From positions 1 to 64,000 of the forward strand of contig DASTPT010000032.1 of NCBI GenBank assembly GCA_035762085.1: a DNA stretch of 64,000 nucleotides, in the 5' to 3' direction. Positions 53,878 to 61,242 of this stretch are shown piece by piece; within the stretch, counting starts at the first letter, position 1; each line of letters begins with the position of its first letter. A program made the position numbers and the translations under genes. The notes under the pieces are model-generated. The model was not told the DNA's origin, did not search any database, and was given only the letters and a program-made list of their open reading frames with translations. This stretch comes from HRBIN12 sp035762085. GTDB taxonomy: Bacteria > Actinomycetota > UBA4738 > HRBIN12.

Positions 53878-53991
53878 TCAGCGGGCGATCGTGAACCACA
53901 GCGTGATGAACACGGCGATCACCATCACGCCGAACAGGATCCACTGAACGCTGCCCTCTTCGATGAGCGGAACGACGGTCTCGGCCAGCAC
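53878..53991 (-). CDS. 37-residue single-span membrane protein at end of bc operon
   Basis: Translates as MLAETVVPLIEEGSVQWILF then GVMVIAVFITLWFTIAR: a short amphipathic start and one transmembrane helix. GTG start with GGAGGA 7 nt upstream. It lies 12 bp after the previous gene's stop, so it is the last gene of the eight-gene reductase operon. Small single-span subunits are common in cytochrome bc and oxidase complexes; this is a candidate accessory subunit. Too short to be found by most ORF callers. Confidence 0.62.
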   Translation of the reverse strand: MLAETVVPLIEEGSVQWILFGVMVIAVFITLWFTIAR

Positions 53992-54003
53992 GTCGGTCTC
54001 CTC

Positions 54004-54750
54004 CTAGGCGGGTCCGTACCAGGGCGGCGCCTTGCCCCCCGTCAGGACGTCCTTGCGTTTGCGCTCGGCGCGGTCCAGCAGCGGGAGGTGGACCGCGAGG
54101 CCGATCGCCGACGCGACCATGAACAGCCACGAGTACACCGGCACGCTGCCGCTGTCGTGCCGCAGGTAGACGGTGAGCACCGGCCCGCCGTCGTTGTAGA
54201 AGGCCTCCGCTCCGGCGAGCGACGCATCCCCGTCGGTCGCGAACCGGATCTCCTGCACCGTGAAATCCGAGGTCTGCACGCCGCCCGGGTCGAACTCGGT
54301 CATCCCCTGCTCCTCGTTCATCTGGTGCGCGAGGTAGGACTGGACCGCACCCTGCACGGACTGGACCGAGCTGGTGTCGGCCTCGTTCGTCCCCGGCTCC
54401 CGCCACTGGGGACGGTCCGGATAGCTCGAGAACACGTCGTTCGGCGCCTCCGGCTGGGTGCCGGCCGCCTCGACCACCCAGGCGGGCTCGACGCCACGCG
54501 GGCCGAGGTTCGTCGGCGTCTCGGTCCCCTGGGACCAGAACCCGAACGCCCACAGCGCCGAGAGCAGGAGCATCCATCCGAAGAACGCGGTGGCGACGAC
54601 CAGGTACCCCATCCGACGCCCGAAGACGGCCGAGACGAGGAGCAGGACCGTCCCGATGAACAGGACGAACCCCACGATCACGGACAGCCCGCCCTTGAGC
54701 AGCGTGTCGCACGCGATGTCGAAGCCCAGACAGGTCTCGGCGGCGTTCAC
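54004..54750 (-). CDS. Membrane protein of the quinol:cytochrome c reductase operon
   Basis: 248 residues. Two N-terminal spans (LKGGLSVIVGFVLFIGTVLL and LVVATAFFGWMLLLSALWAF), a soluble extracytoplasmic region rich in acidic residues and Ser, then a third span VPVYSWLFMVASAIGLAVHL near the C-terminus. No heme, Fe-S or CuA motif. GTGA overlap with the preceding cytochrome c gene shows co-translation. Not recognised; probably an actinobacterial subunit or assembly factor of the complex. Confidence 0.72.
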   Translation of the reverse strand: MNAAETCLGFDIACDTLLKGGLSVIVGFVLFIGTVLLLVSAVFGRRMGYLVVATAFFGWMLLLSALWAFGFWSQGTETPTNLGPRGVEPAWVVEAAGTQPEAPNDVFSSYPDRPQWREPGTNEADTSSVQSVQGAVQSYLAHQMNEEQGMTEFDPGGVQTSDFTVQEIRFATDGDASLAGAEAFYNDGGPVLTVYLRHDSGSVPVYSWLFMVASAIGLAVHLPLLDRAERKRKDVLTGGKAPPWYGPA

Positions 54751-55499
54751 AGCTCGACGTTCGTGGTCGGGGAGGGTTTGTTCGCAAGGTTCCCGTCGAG
54801 GAACTCGTCGACGGCGGCCTGCTGCGCCTCCGGGTTGATGCACAGGTTCTTGTCGAACGGGACCTGAGCCTCGTCCTGGATCGACACGATGTAGTTCACG
54901 ATGTCGTTGATCCGCTGATCCGTGAGGGCGCCGGCGTACTCGATGCTCCACGACGGCATCTGGCCGCGCCCCTGCTCGATCGTGGTGTAGATGTCCTGCA
55001 GCCCGTAGATCAGCGGGTGCCCGGTGAAGGGGCCGCCGCACACGGTCGTGAGGTCCGGCGTGTTGATGACCGGCTGCGGTCCCTCGCCCGTGGCCGCGCC
55101 GAGGATCTGGCCGCCCTTCAGCTCGCTCCCGTGGCACCGGACGCACCCCACGCCGCCCTGGTTCTCCTCGGTGAAGTTCTCCACCGCCGCCTCGCCGCGC
55201 CCGACCGAGTCCTCGAGCAGGCGCTCCTCCTGCGACAGGTTCGTGCCCGGCTCGAAGATCCAGGTGGCCGGGATCCACACCACGAAGAAGACCACGAGCA
55301 GGACGCCCCACCCCTGGAGCCTCTGCAGGAGCGGGGTCTCGAGGTCGGGGTCCGACGGGCCGGGGCGCATCGCGTTCGGGATGTCGGGCGCCTCGGCCCG
55401 GCGCCGGCCGCGCGCTGCCACCACGGCGCCACCCACGATGATGAGCGCCACGCCGACGCCGGCGATGATGATCCCCTGGGTGGAGCTGAGCGCCAGCAT
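54747..55499 (-). CDS. Membrane-anchored cytochrome c of the bc complex
   Basis: 250 residues. Two N-terminal spans (GIIIAGVGVALIIVGGAVVA and WGVLLVVFFVVWIPATWIF) then a monoheme class I cytochrome c domain: GVGCVRCHGSELKGGQILGA (CxxCH), a distal Met in GQMPSWSIEYAG, and the LTDQRINDIVNYIVSIQ helix. This is the electron-accepting subunit between Rieske and the cytochrome oxidase. Its start overlaps the Rieske stop by one base (TGATG). Confidence 0.88.
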   Translation of the reverse strand: MLALSSTQGIIIAGVGVALIIVGGAVVAARGRRRAEAPDIPNAMRPGPSDPDLETPLLQRLQGWGVLLVVFFVVWIPATWIFEPGTNLSQEERLLEDSVGRGEAAVENFTEENQGGVGCVRCHGSELKGGQILGAATGEGPQPVINTPDLTTVCGGPFTGHPLIYGLQDIYTTIEQGRGQMPSWSIEYAGALTDQRINDIVNYIVSIQDEAQVPFDKNLCINPEAQQAAVDEFLDGNLANKPSPTTNVEL

Positions 55500-56224
55500 C
55501 AACCCGGCGCCACGCAGAACGGTCCGGACCGGGGCCGGCGCAGCGTGTCGGTGCCGCGCGGGGGCCCCAGGATGATCGCGGACGTGTCGACCATCACGTC
55601 GCCGGCGTCGGTGATCTCGACCGCGAACCGGTCCAGCCCCCGCGGCGCGGGCCCGAGGGTGTACTCGCCGGCGGTGTTGTACTTCGAGCCGTGGCAGGGG
55701 CACTCGAACCACTGCGACGCCTTGCAGAACGGCACCCGGCAGCCCAGGTGCACGCACCGCTGGTACAGCGGCATGATCCCCTGCGCTGCGACCCCTTCGG
55801 TCTCGTAGTCGATCGACTCGGTCGCCTTGCCCTCGTACGCGACGATGTAGAAGCGGCCGGCGCCGTAGTAGTAGGGCTCGTCGTCGGCCGAGATGGCGGC
55901 CTTGATGTCCCCGACCTTGCCGGCGTTGATCACCGAGCCGAAGCCGCCCCTCAGGTTCGGCCACAGGAAGGCGATCGTCATGCCGCCGAACTGCGCGGCG
56001 AACACGCCGAGCGACGCGAGGAGCGACCGACGGAAGAAATCGCGGCGGGAAACGGGCTTCGACGTCTTCGTGACCTCGGAGACCGGCAGGCCGGCCTCGG
56101 CGGCGCGCTCGGCCCGGCGGGCGCGGACGAACGAGAGGCCGAACACGATCGCGAACAGGTCGATCACCACGACGGCGACGATGGCCGCGACGACCCCGCT
56201 GGAGACGGCCAGGACGGGCGTCAT
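55499..56224 (-). CDS. Rieske iron-sulfur protein
   Basis: 241 residues. N-terminal span AAIVAVVVIDLFAIVFGLSF, a Tat-like SRRDFFRRSLLAS, second span, then the Rieske [2Fe-2S] domain: QRCVHLGCRVPFCKASQW (CxHxGC) and FECPCHGSKYNTAGEYTLG (CxxH). Two disulfide Cys are present as usual. It carries electrons from quinol to the cytochrome c. Start overlaps the previous gene by ATGA. Order cytochrome b C-half, Rieske, cytochrome c is characteristic of this operon. Confidence 0.93.
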   Translation of the reverse strand: MTPVLAVSSGVVAAIVAVVVIDLFAIVFGLSFVRARRAERAAEAGLPVSEVTKTSKPVSRRDFFRRSLLASLGVFAAQFGGMTIAFLWPNLRGGFGSVINAGKVGDIKAAISADDEPYYYGAGRFYIVAYEGKATESIDYETEGVAAQGIMPLYQRCVHLGCRVPFCKASQWFECPCHGSKYNTAGEYTLGPAPRGLDRFAVEITDAGDVMVDTSAIILGPPRGTDTLRRPRSGPFCVAPG

Positions 56225-57120
56225 AGCTCGAAGAACACCCCCTGCGCCCACGGCCACACCCAGTTGTAGCCGGTGCCGCGGAAGAACGATCCGATGATCG
56301 TCAGCGTCGCGCCGAACATGAACAGCATGGTGAACAGCGTGATCGCGAGCTTGCGATCGCCCGGCCTCGTGCTGGGGTTGCGGTCGATGTAGGGGACCGC
56401 CGCCAGGCCGACGAGGATGAACGTGGGGATCGTGATCCCGGCCACGAGCGGGTGGAAGTACCGGAGCAGCTCCTGCAGCCCGAGGAAGTACCAGGGCGCC
56501 TTCGAGGGGTTCGGCGTGAGGTTCGGGTCGGCCAGCTCGCGCAGCGGCGCGTTCACGAACGTCGAGAAGATCACCATGCCGGCCGAGAGCACGAGGAGGG
56601 CGATGAACTCCTCGATCAGGAGGTGCGGCCAGACGTTGATGCGGTCGCCCTGCTCGCGCTCGACGCGCTGGATGCCCTCCGGCGGGACGAGCGCGAGGAG
56701 GCGGTGCTTCTCGGGCGCGCCGCGCTTCGGCTCGGGGACGTTGCCCGTGGGCGCGGGCGCCTCGCGCGTCGGAGCGGCCACCGTGGCCGTCGCGGCGGCG
56801 GCGGCGGGAGCGGGTGCCGCGGCAGGCGGAGCGGGCGCCGCGGCAGGCGAAGCGGGCGCTGGCGCGGCTGCCACCGGTGCGGCTGCCGGAGCCACGGCCG
56901 GTGCGGCCGCCGGCGCCTCGGCCGCAGGTTCGGCGGGGGCGGCTGCGGGTGTCGCGGCGGCGGGCGCGGGACCGCCCTCGCCCGACTTCATGCGGTGGGC
57001 ACGGACGGCGGCGGAGCGAGCACGGCCCTCGGCGACCCGTCGGTCGGTGCCCTTGGCCAGCTCGGCCTCGAGCGTCCGGTCGAACGTCTCCTGGTCGAGC
57101 GGTGTGTCCTCGCGCGCCAT
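56221..57120 (-). CDS. Cytochrome b C-terminal half (subunit IV-like) with Ala/Pro-rich N-terminal linker
   Basis: 299 residues. Residues about 50-130 form a low-complexity Ala/Pro linker. The membrane part (about 150-299) has the subunit IV/cytochrome b C-half pattern: NPSKAPWYFLGLQELLRYFH, where PNPSKAPWYF(L/V)GLQE matches b6f subunit IV, then VAGITIPTFILVGLAAVPYI and LFTMLFMFGATLTIIGSFFR. The N-terminal 45 residues are charged and soluble (ETFDRTLEAELAKGTDRRVA). The fusion of a soluble start and a flexible linker to subunit IV is unusual and could reach a partner on the cytoplasmic side. Confidence 0.9.
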   Translation of the reverse strand: MAREDTPLDQETFDRTLEAELAKGTDRRVAEGRARSAAVRAHRMKSGEGGPAPAAATPAAAPAEPAAEAPAAAPAVAPAAAPVAAAPAPASPAAAPAPPAAAPAPAAAAATATVAAPTREAPAPTGNVPEPKRGAPEKHRLLALVPPEGIQRVEREQGDRINVWPHLLIEEFIALLVLSAGMVIFSTFVNAPLRELADPNLTPNPSKAPWYFLGLQELLRYFHPLVAGITIPTFILVGLAAVPYIDRNPSTRPGDRKLAITLFTMLFMFGATLTIIGSFFRGTGYNWVWPWAQGVFFEL

Positions 57121-57139
57121 CGCTCTCCTTCGCCTTGAC

Positions 57140-57910
57140 CTACAGGGGTCCCGAGATGCCGCCGTCCTTGCGGATCCGCCAGAAGTGCACGGCGAGGAAC
57201 AGCACCAGCACGAACGGCAGCGCGAGGACGTGCAGCACGTACCAGCGGAGCAACGTCTCCGGCCCGACGACCACCCCGCCCAACAGCAGGAAGTTCGCCT
57301 GTTTCGCGATGAAGGGCGAGTACCCGGCGAGCGAGGTACCCACGGTCACCGCCCAGATCGCCAGCTGGTCCCACGGCAGCAGGTAGCCGGTGAACGACAG
57401 GCCGAGGGTGAGGAACAACAGCACCACGCCGACGACCCAGTTGAACTCGCGCGGCGGCTTGTACGCGCCGGTGTAGAAGACGCGCGCCATGTGCAGCGTC
57501 ACCGAGAGCACCATGAGGTGCGCCCCCCACCGGTGCAGGTTGCGGACGAGGTCGCCGAAGAACACCGACGTGCGGATGCTCTGCATGTCCGTGTACGCCT
57601 GCGCAGAGCCGAGCTCGGCCATGGGTCGGTAGAAGAACATGAGGAAGATGCCGGTGACGGTGAGCAGGATGAACAGGAAGAACGAGAGGCCGCCCAAGCA
57701 GAACGTGTAGGTCAGCTTCAGCCCGTGGCGCTTCATCTTCACCGGGTGCAGGTGGTACAGCACGTTGTTCATCGTCGCGAGCGCCCGGTCCCGCGACGTG
57801 TCCTTGTAGCCCCGGCGGAAGATCGAGCCCGGCCGGAAGATCGACTTCCAGACCTCGGTGTCGCGGACGCGCTCGAAGACGGCTCCCGGCGACGGCGGCT
57901 TCAGCTTCAC
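57140..57910 (-). CDS. Cytochrome b N-terminal half (b6-type)
   Basis: 256 residues. Four-span diheme cytochrome b. Heme ligands: NLHRWGAHLMVLSVTLHMAR (His-14-His) and WYVLHVLALPFVLVLFLAVH (His-15-His), the 14/15 spacing of b6-type rather than bc1 proteins. Quinone-site region LGLSFTGYLLPWDQLAIWAV is present. The N-terminal 70 residues precede the first span and are soluble. GTG start after GGGGAAG. It follows the ferredoxin gene by 28 bp and precedes the C-half by 19 bp. Confidence 0.93.
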   Translation of the reverse strand: MKLKPPSPGAVFERVRDTEVWKSIFRPGSIFRRGYKDTSRDRALATMNNVLYHLHPVKMKRHGLKLTYTFCLGGLSFFLFILLTVTGIFLMFFYRPMAELGSAQAYTDMQSIRTSVFFGDLVRNLHRWGAHLMVLSVTLHMARVFYTGAYKPPREFNWVVGVVLLFLTLGLSFTGYLLPWDQLAIWAVTVGTSLAGYSPFIAKQANFLLLGGVVVGPETLLRWYVLHVLALPFVLVLFLAVHFWRIRKDGGISGPL

Positions 57911-57938
57911 CCGGCTCTTCCCCTCGTTCCCCTCGGTC

Positions 57939-58334
57939 CTACTCCTCGGCCTTCTGCGAGGCCGGCACGGCAGCCATCGTCCGCCGGCCGCCGGCGTCCT
58001 CCGGCAGCCGCGCATAGTACAGCGTGTCGGTGGGGCAGCGGTCGACGCAGACCGAGCATCGCGTGCACGCGTTGTCGTCGACGACGAACACGGCGAACGC
58101 GTTGCCGACCTCGGCGTCGATCGCGTCGTTCTCCGCGTCGTCCACGATGCCGGTCGACATCATGTAGATGCAGTTCCAGGGGCACACGTCCTCGCAGGCG
58201 CGGCACAGGATGCAGTTGTCCGGATCGAGCATCAGGTGCTTCGGCGACCGCACACCCTGCGAGAGCCAGGCCGCGTCCACGGCCTCGACCACGTAGTCGG
58301 TGTGGATGTCGACCTCGGTCTTCGTGAAGGGCAT
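57939..58334 (-). CDS. 2x[4Fe-4S] ferredoxin-like subunit
   Basis: 131 residues, soluble. Two cubane motifs: DNCILCRACEDVCPWNCIYM and NACTRCSVCVDRCPTDTLYY, separated by an acidic 30-residue insert. N-terminal extension MPFTKTEVDIHTDYVVEAVD. Placed second in the reductase operon, its start overlaps the preceding gene by one base and it is followed by cytochrome b. A ferredoxin in a bc-type operon is not standard and could feed electrons to or from the quinone site, or join the complex to a dehydrogenase. Confidence 0.88.
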   Translation of the reverse strand: MPFTKTEVDIHTDYVVEAVDAAWLSQGVRSPKHLMLDPDNCILCRACEDVCPWNCIYMMSTGIVDDAENDAIDAEVGNAFAVFVVDDNACTRCSVCVDRCPTDTLYYARLPEDAGGRRTMAAVPASQKAEE

Positions 58335-58705
58335 CAGCGATATCCACCCGTCGGCCGGTCGGCCGATCCGCCGCGGAGCTTCTTGCGCCAGTTCTGCAGG
58401 ACGACCGCGAGGACCATCACCGTGACGATCGGCCCGGTGGTGAGCCCCATCGCGATCGCGTCCCGCAGCTCGAGCAGGCCGTCCTGGCTGATCGGCGCCC
58501 GAAGGAAGGCCTCGACGTCGGTCGGTCCGCCCCAGCCGAGCTTCTGTTCGGCGAAGTACATCCAGAACGACGGGATCACGACCGCGGTGATGAGCAGGAA
58601 GAACACGAACCCGATCGAGAACACGACCGCGGTCGTCCAGGACCACTCGAAGTCCCGCACGAACGACTCGGCGCGCTGCTTGGCCTGCTGGAGCCGTTCC
58701 CTCAT
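58334..58705 (-). CDS. First gene of the bc operon, two-span membrane protein
   Basis: 123 residues. Soluble basic helix MRERLQQAKQRAESFVRDFE, a span AVVFSIGFVFFLLITAVVIP, an extracytoplasmic part with YFAEQKLGWGGPTDVEAF, and a second span TGPIVTVMVLAVVLQNW. No cofactor motif. Directly upstream of the ferredoxin gene with TGATG overlap. Likely a structural subunit or membrane anchor for the ferredoxin; not recognised. The operon promoter has a perfect TATAAT 48-53 bp upstream. Confidence 0.7.
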   Translation of the reverse strand: MRERLQQAKQRAESFVRDFEWSWTTAVVFSIGFVFFLLITAVVIPSFWMYFAEQKLGWGGPTDVEAFLRAPISQDGLLELRDAIAMGLTTGPIVTVMVLAVVLQNWRKKLRGGSADRPTGGYR

Positions 58706-58752
58706 GCGGACCTCATCCTCACGCTCGAACCGTTCCTCGCTCGCGGCGCGTG

Positions 58753-58758
58753 ATTATA
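58753..58758 (-). promoter_or_regulatory. -10 element TATAAT of the bc operon
   Basis: Perfect consensus TATAAT, but the matching -35 (17 bp upstream) is poor, suggesting need for an activator or relief from repression. The predicted start is about 58746, giving a leader of about 41 nt. Confidence 0.55.
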
Positions 58759-58804
58759 GCCGCGCGCCCAACCGATCCCGCCCGGGCTCCCGTTCGCGCC
58801 CGCT

Positions 58805-58820
58805 TGTGAAGGCCTTCACG
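58805..58820. promoter_or_regulatory. Candidate Rex operator (ROP)
   Basis: TGTGAA-GGCC-TTCACG, one mismatch from the actinobacterial Rex operator TGTGAAnnnnTTCACA. It lies between the divergent bc operon promoter and ccdA, 47 bp upstream of the TATAAT and 74 bp upstream of the ccdA -10. rex itself is 5 kb away. Confidence 0.7.
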
Positions 58821-58893
58821 AGCCTAGCGGGACACTATGCCAAGGATGCCCGCGGACCCGCAACCAGGCCGGCTCTGCGCCGCATCCGGCCCC

Positions 58894-58899
58894 TACACT
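58894..58899 (+). promoter_or_regulatory. -10 element TACACT of ccdA
   Basis: TACACT 8 nt before the ATG at 58908; near-leaderless. Confidence 0.45.
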
Positions 58900-58907
58900 T
58901 GGGTTCC

Positions 58908-59669
58908 ATGGCTCCCGTGCTCGCAGAGCTCGTCGATGAGGGCCTGGCGTCCTGGTGGGCGCCGGCGCTCGCGTTCGCGGCGGGGGTGGTGTCGTTCGCG
59001 TCGCCATGCGTCTTCCCGCTGGTGCCCGGGTACCTGTCCTTCGTCGCGGGGGGCGACGCGGCCGCGATCGAGAGCGGCGACACGAGACGGCCGGTCGTGC
59101 CGATCCTGCTGTTCATCGGCGGGTTCGCGGCGGTGTTCACCGCGATCGGCGCGTTCACGGCGACGATGACCGAGATCCTGCGGTCGGCGGTCGGCATCCG
59201 GATCTCGGGGCTCATCATCGTGGCCTTCGGGGTGCTGATGCTGCTCGAGGCGTTCCAGTGGGGCGCGCCGAGCCTGTTCATGGAGCGCCGGCCGTTGCTC
59301 GGGAAGGTCAAGCCGGGTCCGGCGTGGGCGTTCCCGCTCGGCGTGGCGTTCGGGGCGGGGTGGACGCCCTGCATCGGCCCCGTCCTGGCGGGGGTCCTCG
59401 CGATCGCCGCGGCCGAGGGCGGCTCCGCGCGTGGGGCGTTCCTCCTGTTCACGTACTCGATCGGGCTGGGCCTCCCATTCCTGTTGGTCGGCGTCGGCAT
59501 CCGCCGCCTGATGCGCGCGCTGACGTTCGTGAAGCGCAACTACCACTGGTTCGCCGGGATCTCCGGCGCGATCATGGTCGCGATCGGCATCCTCGTGTTC
59601 ACGAACACCTGGACGACGTTGATCGGGCCGATCCTGCGGGCCATCTCCGATTTCAACCCCCCGATCTGA
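58908..59669 (+). CDS. ccdA: Cytochrome c biogenesis thiol transporter CcdA
   Basis: 253 residues, six spans. Carries reducing power across the membrane for heme-site disulfides. Cys pair in FASPCVFPLVPGYLSF (TM1) and AGWTPCIGPVLAGVLAIAAA (TM4), both with the family P-C. Other blocks: AVFTAIGAFTATMTEILRS and SIGLGLPFLLVGVGIRRLM. ATG 8 nt after the -10, no Shine-Dalgarno. First gene of the ccs-type (system II) cytochrome c maturation block; divergent from the bc operon. Confidence 0.92.
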   Translation: MAPVLAELVDEGLASWWAPALAFAAGVVSFASPCVFPLVPGYLSFVAGGDAAAIESGDTRRPVVPILLFIGGFAAVFTAIGAFTATMTEILRSAVGIRISGLIIVAFGVLMLLEAFQWGAPSLFMERRPLLGKVKPGPAWAFPLGVAFGAGWTPCIGPVLAGVLAIAAAEGGSARGAFLLFTYSIGLGLPFLLVGVGIRRLMRALTFVKRNYHWFAGISGAIMVAIGILVFTNTWTTLIGPILRAISDFNPPI

Positions 59670-59712
59670 CCGGGCGATCGGGGGCCCTTCCCGCTAGGAT
59701 CGTCGTCTCCGG

Positions 59713-61242
59713 ATGTCCCCGACCGCTCCCGTGCCCACGCTCCGCCGGTCCGTCGCCCTGGTGTGGCGCTCGCTCCGGTCGATGCGCACGGCGCTCGTCC
59801 TGCTCTTGCTCCTGGCGCTCGCGGCCGTCGCCGGCTCGCTCGTGCCACAGGTGGGCGTGGCCGACGCGCGGATCGCGGCGACGTTCCGCGACCACCCGCT
59901 CCGCGCCCGGATCTTCGACCAGCTCGGCCTGTTCGACGTGTACGGGTCCTGGTGGTTCACGATGATCTACACGCTGCTGCTCGTCTCGCTCATCGCGTGC
60001 CTGGTGCCGCGCACCCGCGCGTTCGTCCGCAACCTGCGGGCGCGGCCGGTCCCGGCGCGCGAGCTGGACGCGATGCGCCACTACGCGGAGCTCGCGGTGG
60101 GCGATCCGCCCGAGCAGGCGCTCGGCCGCGCCCGCTCGCTGCTCCGGCGCCGGCTGTTCCGCGTGAGCGGCCCGAACGGGGCGCCGACGGTCTCCGCCGA
60201 CAAGGGGCTCGGGCGTGAGGGCGGGAGCCTGCTCTTCCACGCCGCCTTCCTCGTGCTGCTCGTCGGGGTGGTCTTGGGGCGGGGGACCGGCTTCAGCGGC
60301 CAGGCCGTGATCGTCGAGGGCCAGACGTGGACCGAGGCCCACGCCAACTACGACGGCACCGTCCGCGAGGGCCGATTCTTCGGCGAGGATCACTCCGGCG
60401 TACAGGTGCGCGTCGAGGACTTCCGAGCGACCTACCGTCCGACCGGGCAACCGCGGGACTTCGTCACCCGGGCGACCCTCCTCGATGCGGAGGGCGGGGA
60501 GCTCGAGCGCGTCGACATCCGTGTGAACCATCCGGCCGAGGCCGAGGGCGTGAAGTTCTACCAGTTCGGGTACGGGTGGGCTCCGGTGATCCGTGTCGAG
60601 GAGGACGGCGAGGCGATCTTCGACGGCCCGGTGGTTTGTCAGCAGGAGACGCCGCCGGAGGACGTGAGCCAGCTCCAGGTCCCCTGGACGTGCGTCGTGA
60701 AGCTCCCGTCCCTGGACCCACAGGTCGGGATCCGGTTCGAGCTGTGGCCCGACCGGCGGGGGCTGCTCGCGCTGCTCGAGACCGGCGAGGCGATGCCGAT
60801 GCTCGTCGAGTACGCCCCGGTCATGACATGGGAGGCGTTCGAGGGCGACCTGCGCGCCGAGCTGGTGCAGAGCGTCGGGGTGCTCGACACCTCGGCGATG
60901 CGGCCGCTCGACACGGGGGTGCTCGGCGCGGGCGAGACGGTGGACCTGCGACCCGGTCTCACGGTCGGGTTCACCGACCTGCGCCAGTACACGGTGCTCA
61001 GCGTGAGCCGGGACCGGGGCCTGTGGATCGTGCTCGCGGCCGCTATCCTCATCCTCCTCGGGCTGCTGCCGGCCCTGTACACGTCCCGGCGGAAGCTCTG
61101 GGTGACCGCCGAGGCGGCCGGGGCGGGCACGCTCCTCAAGGTGGGGGGATTCGCGCTGCAGCGGCGGAGCCAGTTCGAGGAGGAGTTCTCGCGACTCGTG
61201 CGCGATCTGCGGCGGGTCCCGGAGGAAAGGGTGGGCTCGTGA
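59713..61242 (+). CDS. resB: Cytochrome c biogenesis protein ResB (Ccs1)
   Basis: 509 residues. Partner of CcsA in system II. N-terminal spans around SMRTALVLLLLLALAAVAGS and MIYTLLLVSLIACLVPRTR, a third span FLVLLVGVVLG, a large extracytoplasmic domain (about 190-430), then a final span IVLAAAILILLGLLPALYTS. Conserved VKFYQFGYGWAPVIRV is typical. GTGA overlap to the next gene. TAGGAT at 59695-59700 lies 12 nt before the ATG, so a short leader is possible in addition to read-through from ccdA. Confidence 0.9.
   Translation: MSPTAPVPTLRRSVALVWRSLRSMRTALVLLLLLALAAVAGSLVPQVGVADARIAATFRDHPLRARIFDQLGLFDVYGSWWFTMIYTLLLVSLIACLVPRTRAFVRNLRARPVPARELDAMRHYAELAVGDPPEQALGRARSLLRRRLFRVSGPNGAPTVSADKGLGREGGSLLFHAAFLVLLVGVVLGRGTGFSGQAVIVEGQTWTEAHANYDGTVREGRFFGEDHSGVQVRVEDFRATYRPTGQPRDFVTRATLLDAEGGELERVDIRVNHPAEAEGVKFYQFGYGWAPVIRVEEDGEAIFDGPVVCQQETPPEDVSQLQVPWTCVVKLPSLDPQVGIRFELWPDRRGLLALLETGEAMPMLVEYAPVMTWEAFEGDLRAELVQSVGVLDTSAMRPLDTGVLGAGETVDLRPGLTVGFTDLRQYTVLSVSRDRGLWIVLAAAILILLGLLPALYTSRRKLWVTAEAAGAGTLLKVGGFALQRRSQFEEEFSRLVRDLRRVPEERVGS

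Noticed and set aside
56733..56973. Tandem DNA repeat
   Set aside because: Repeated GC triplets encode the Ala/Pro linker; they follow codons and are not a regular minisatellite.
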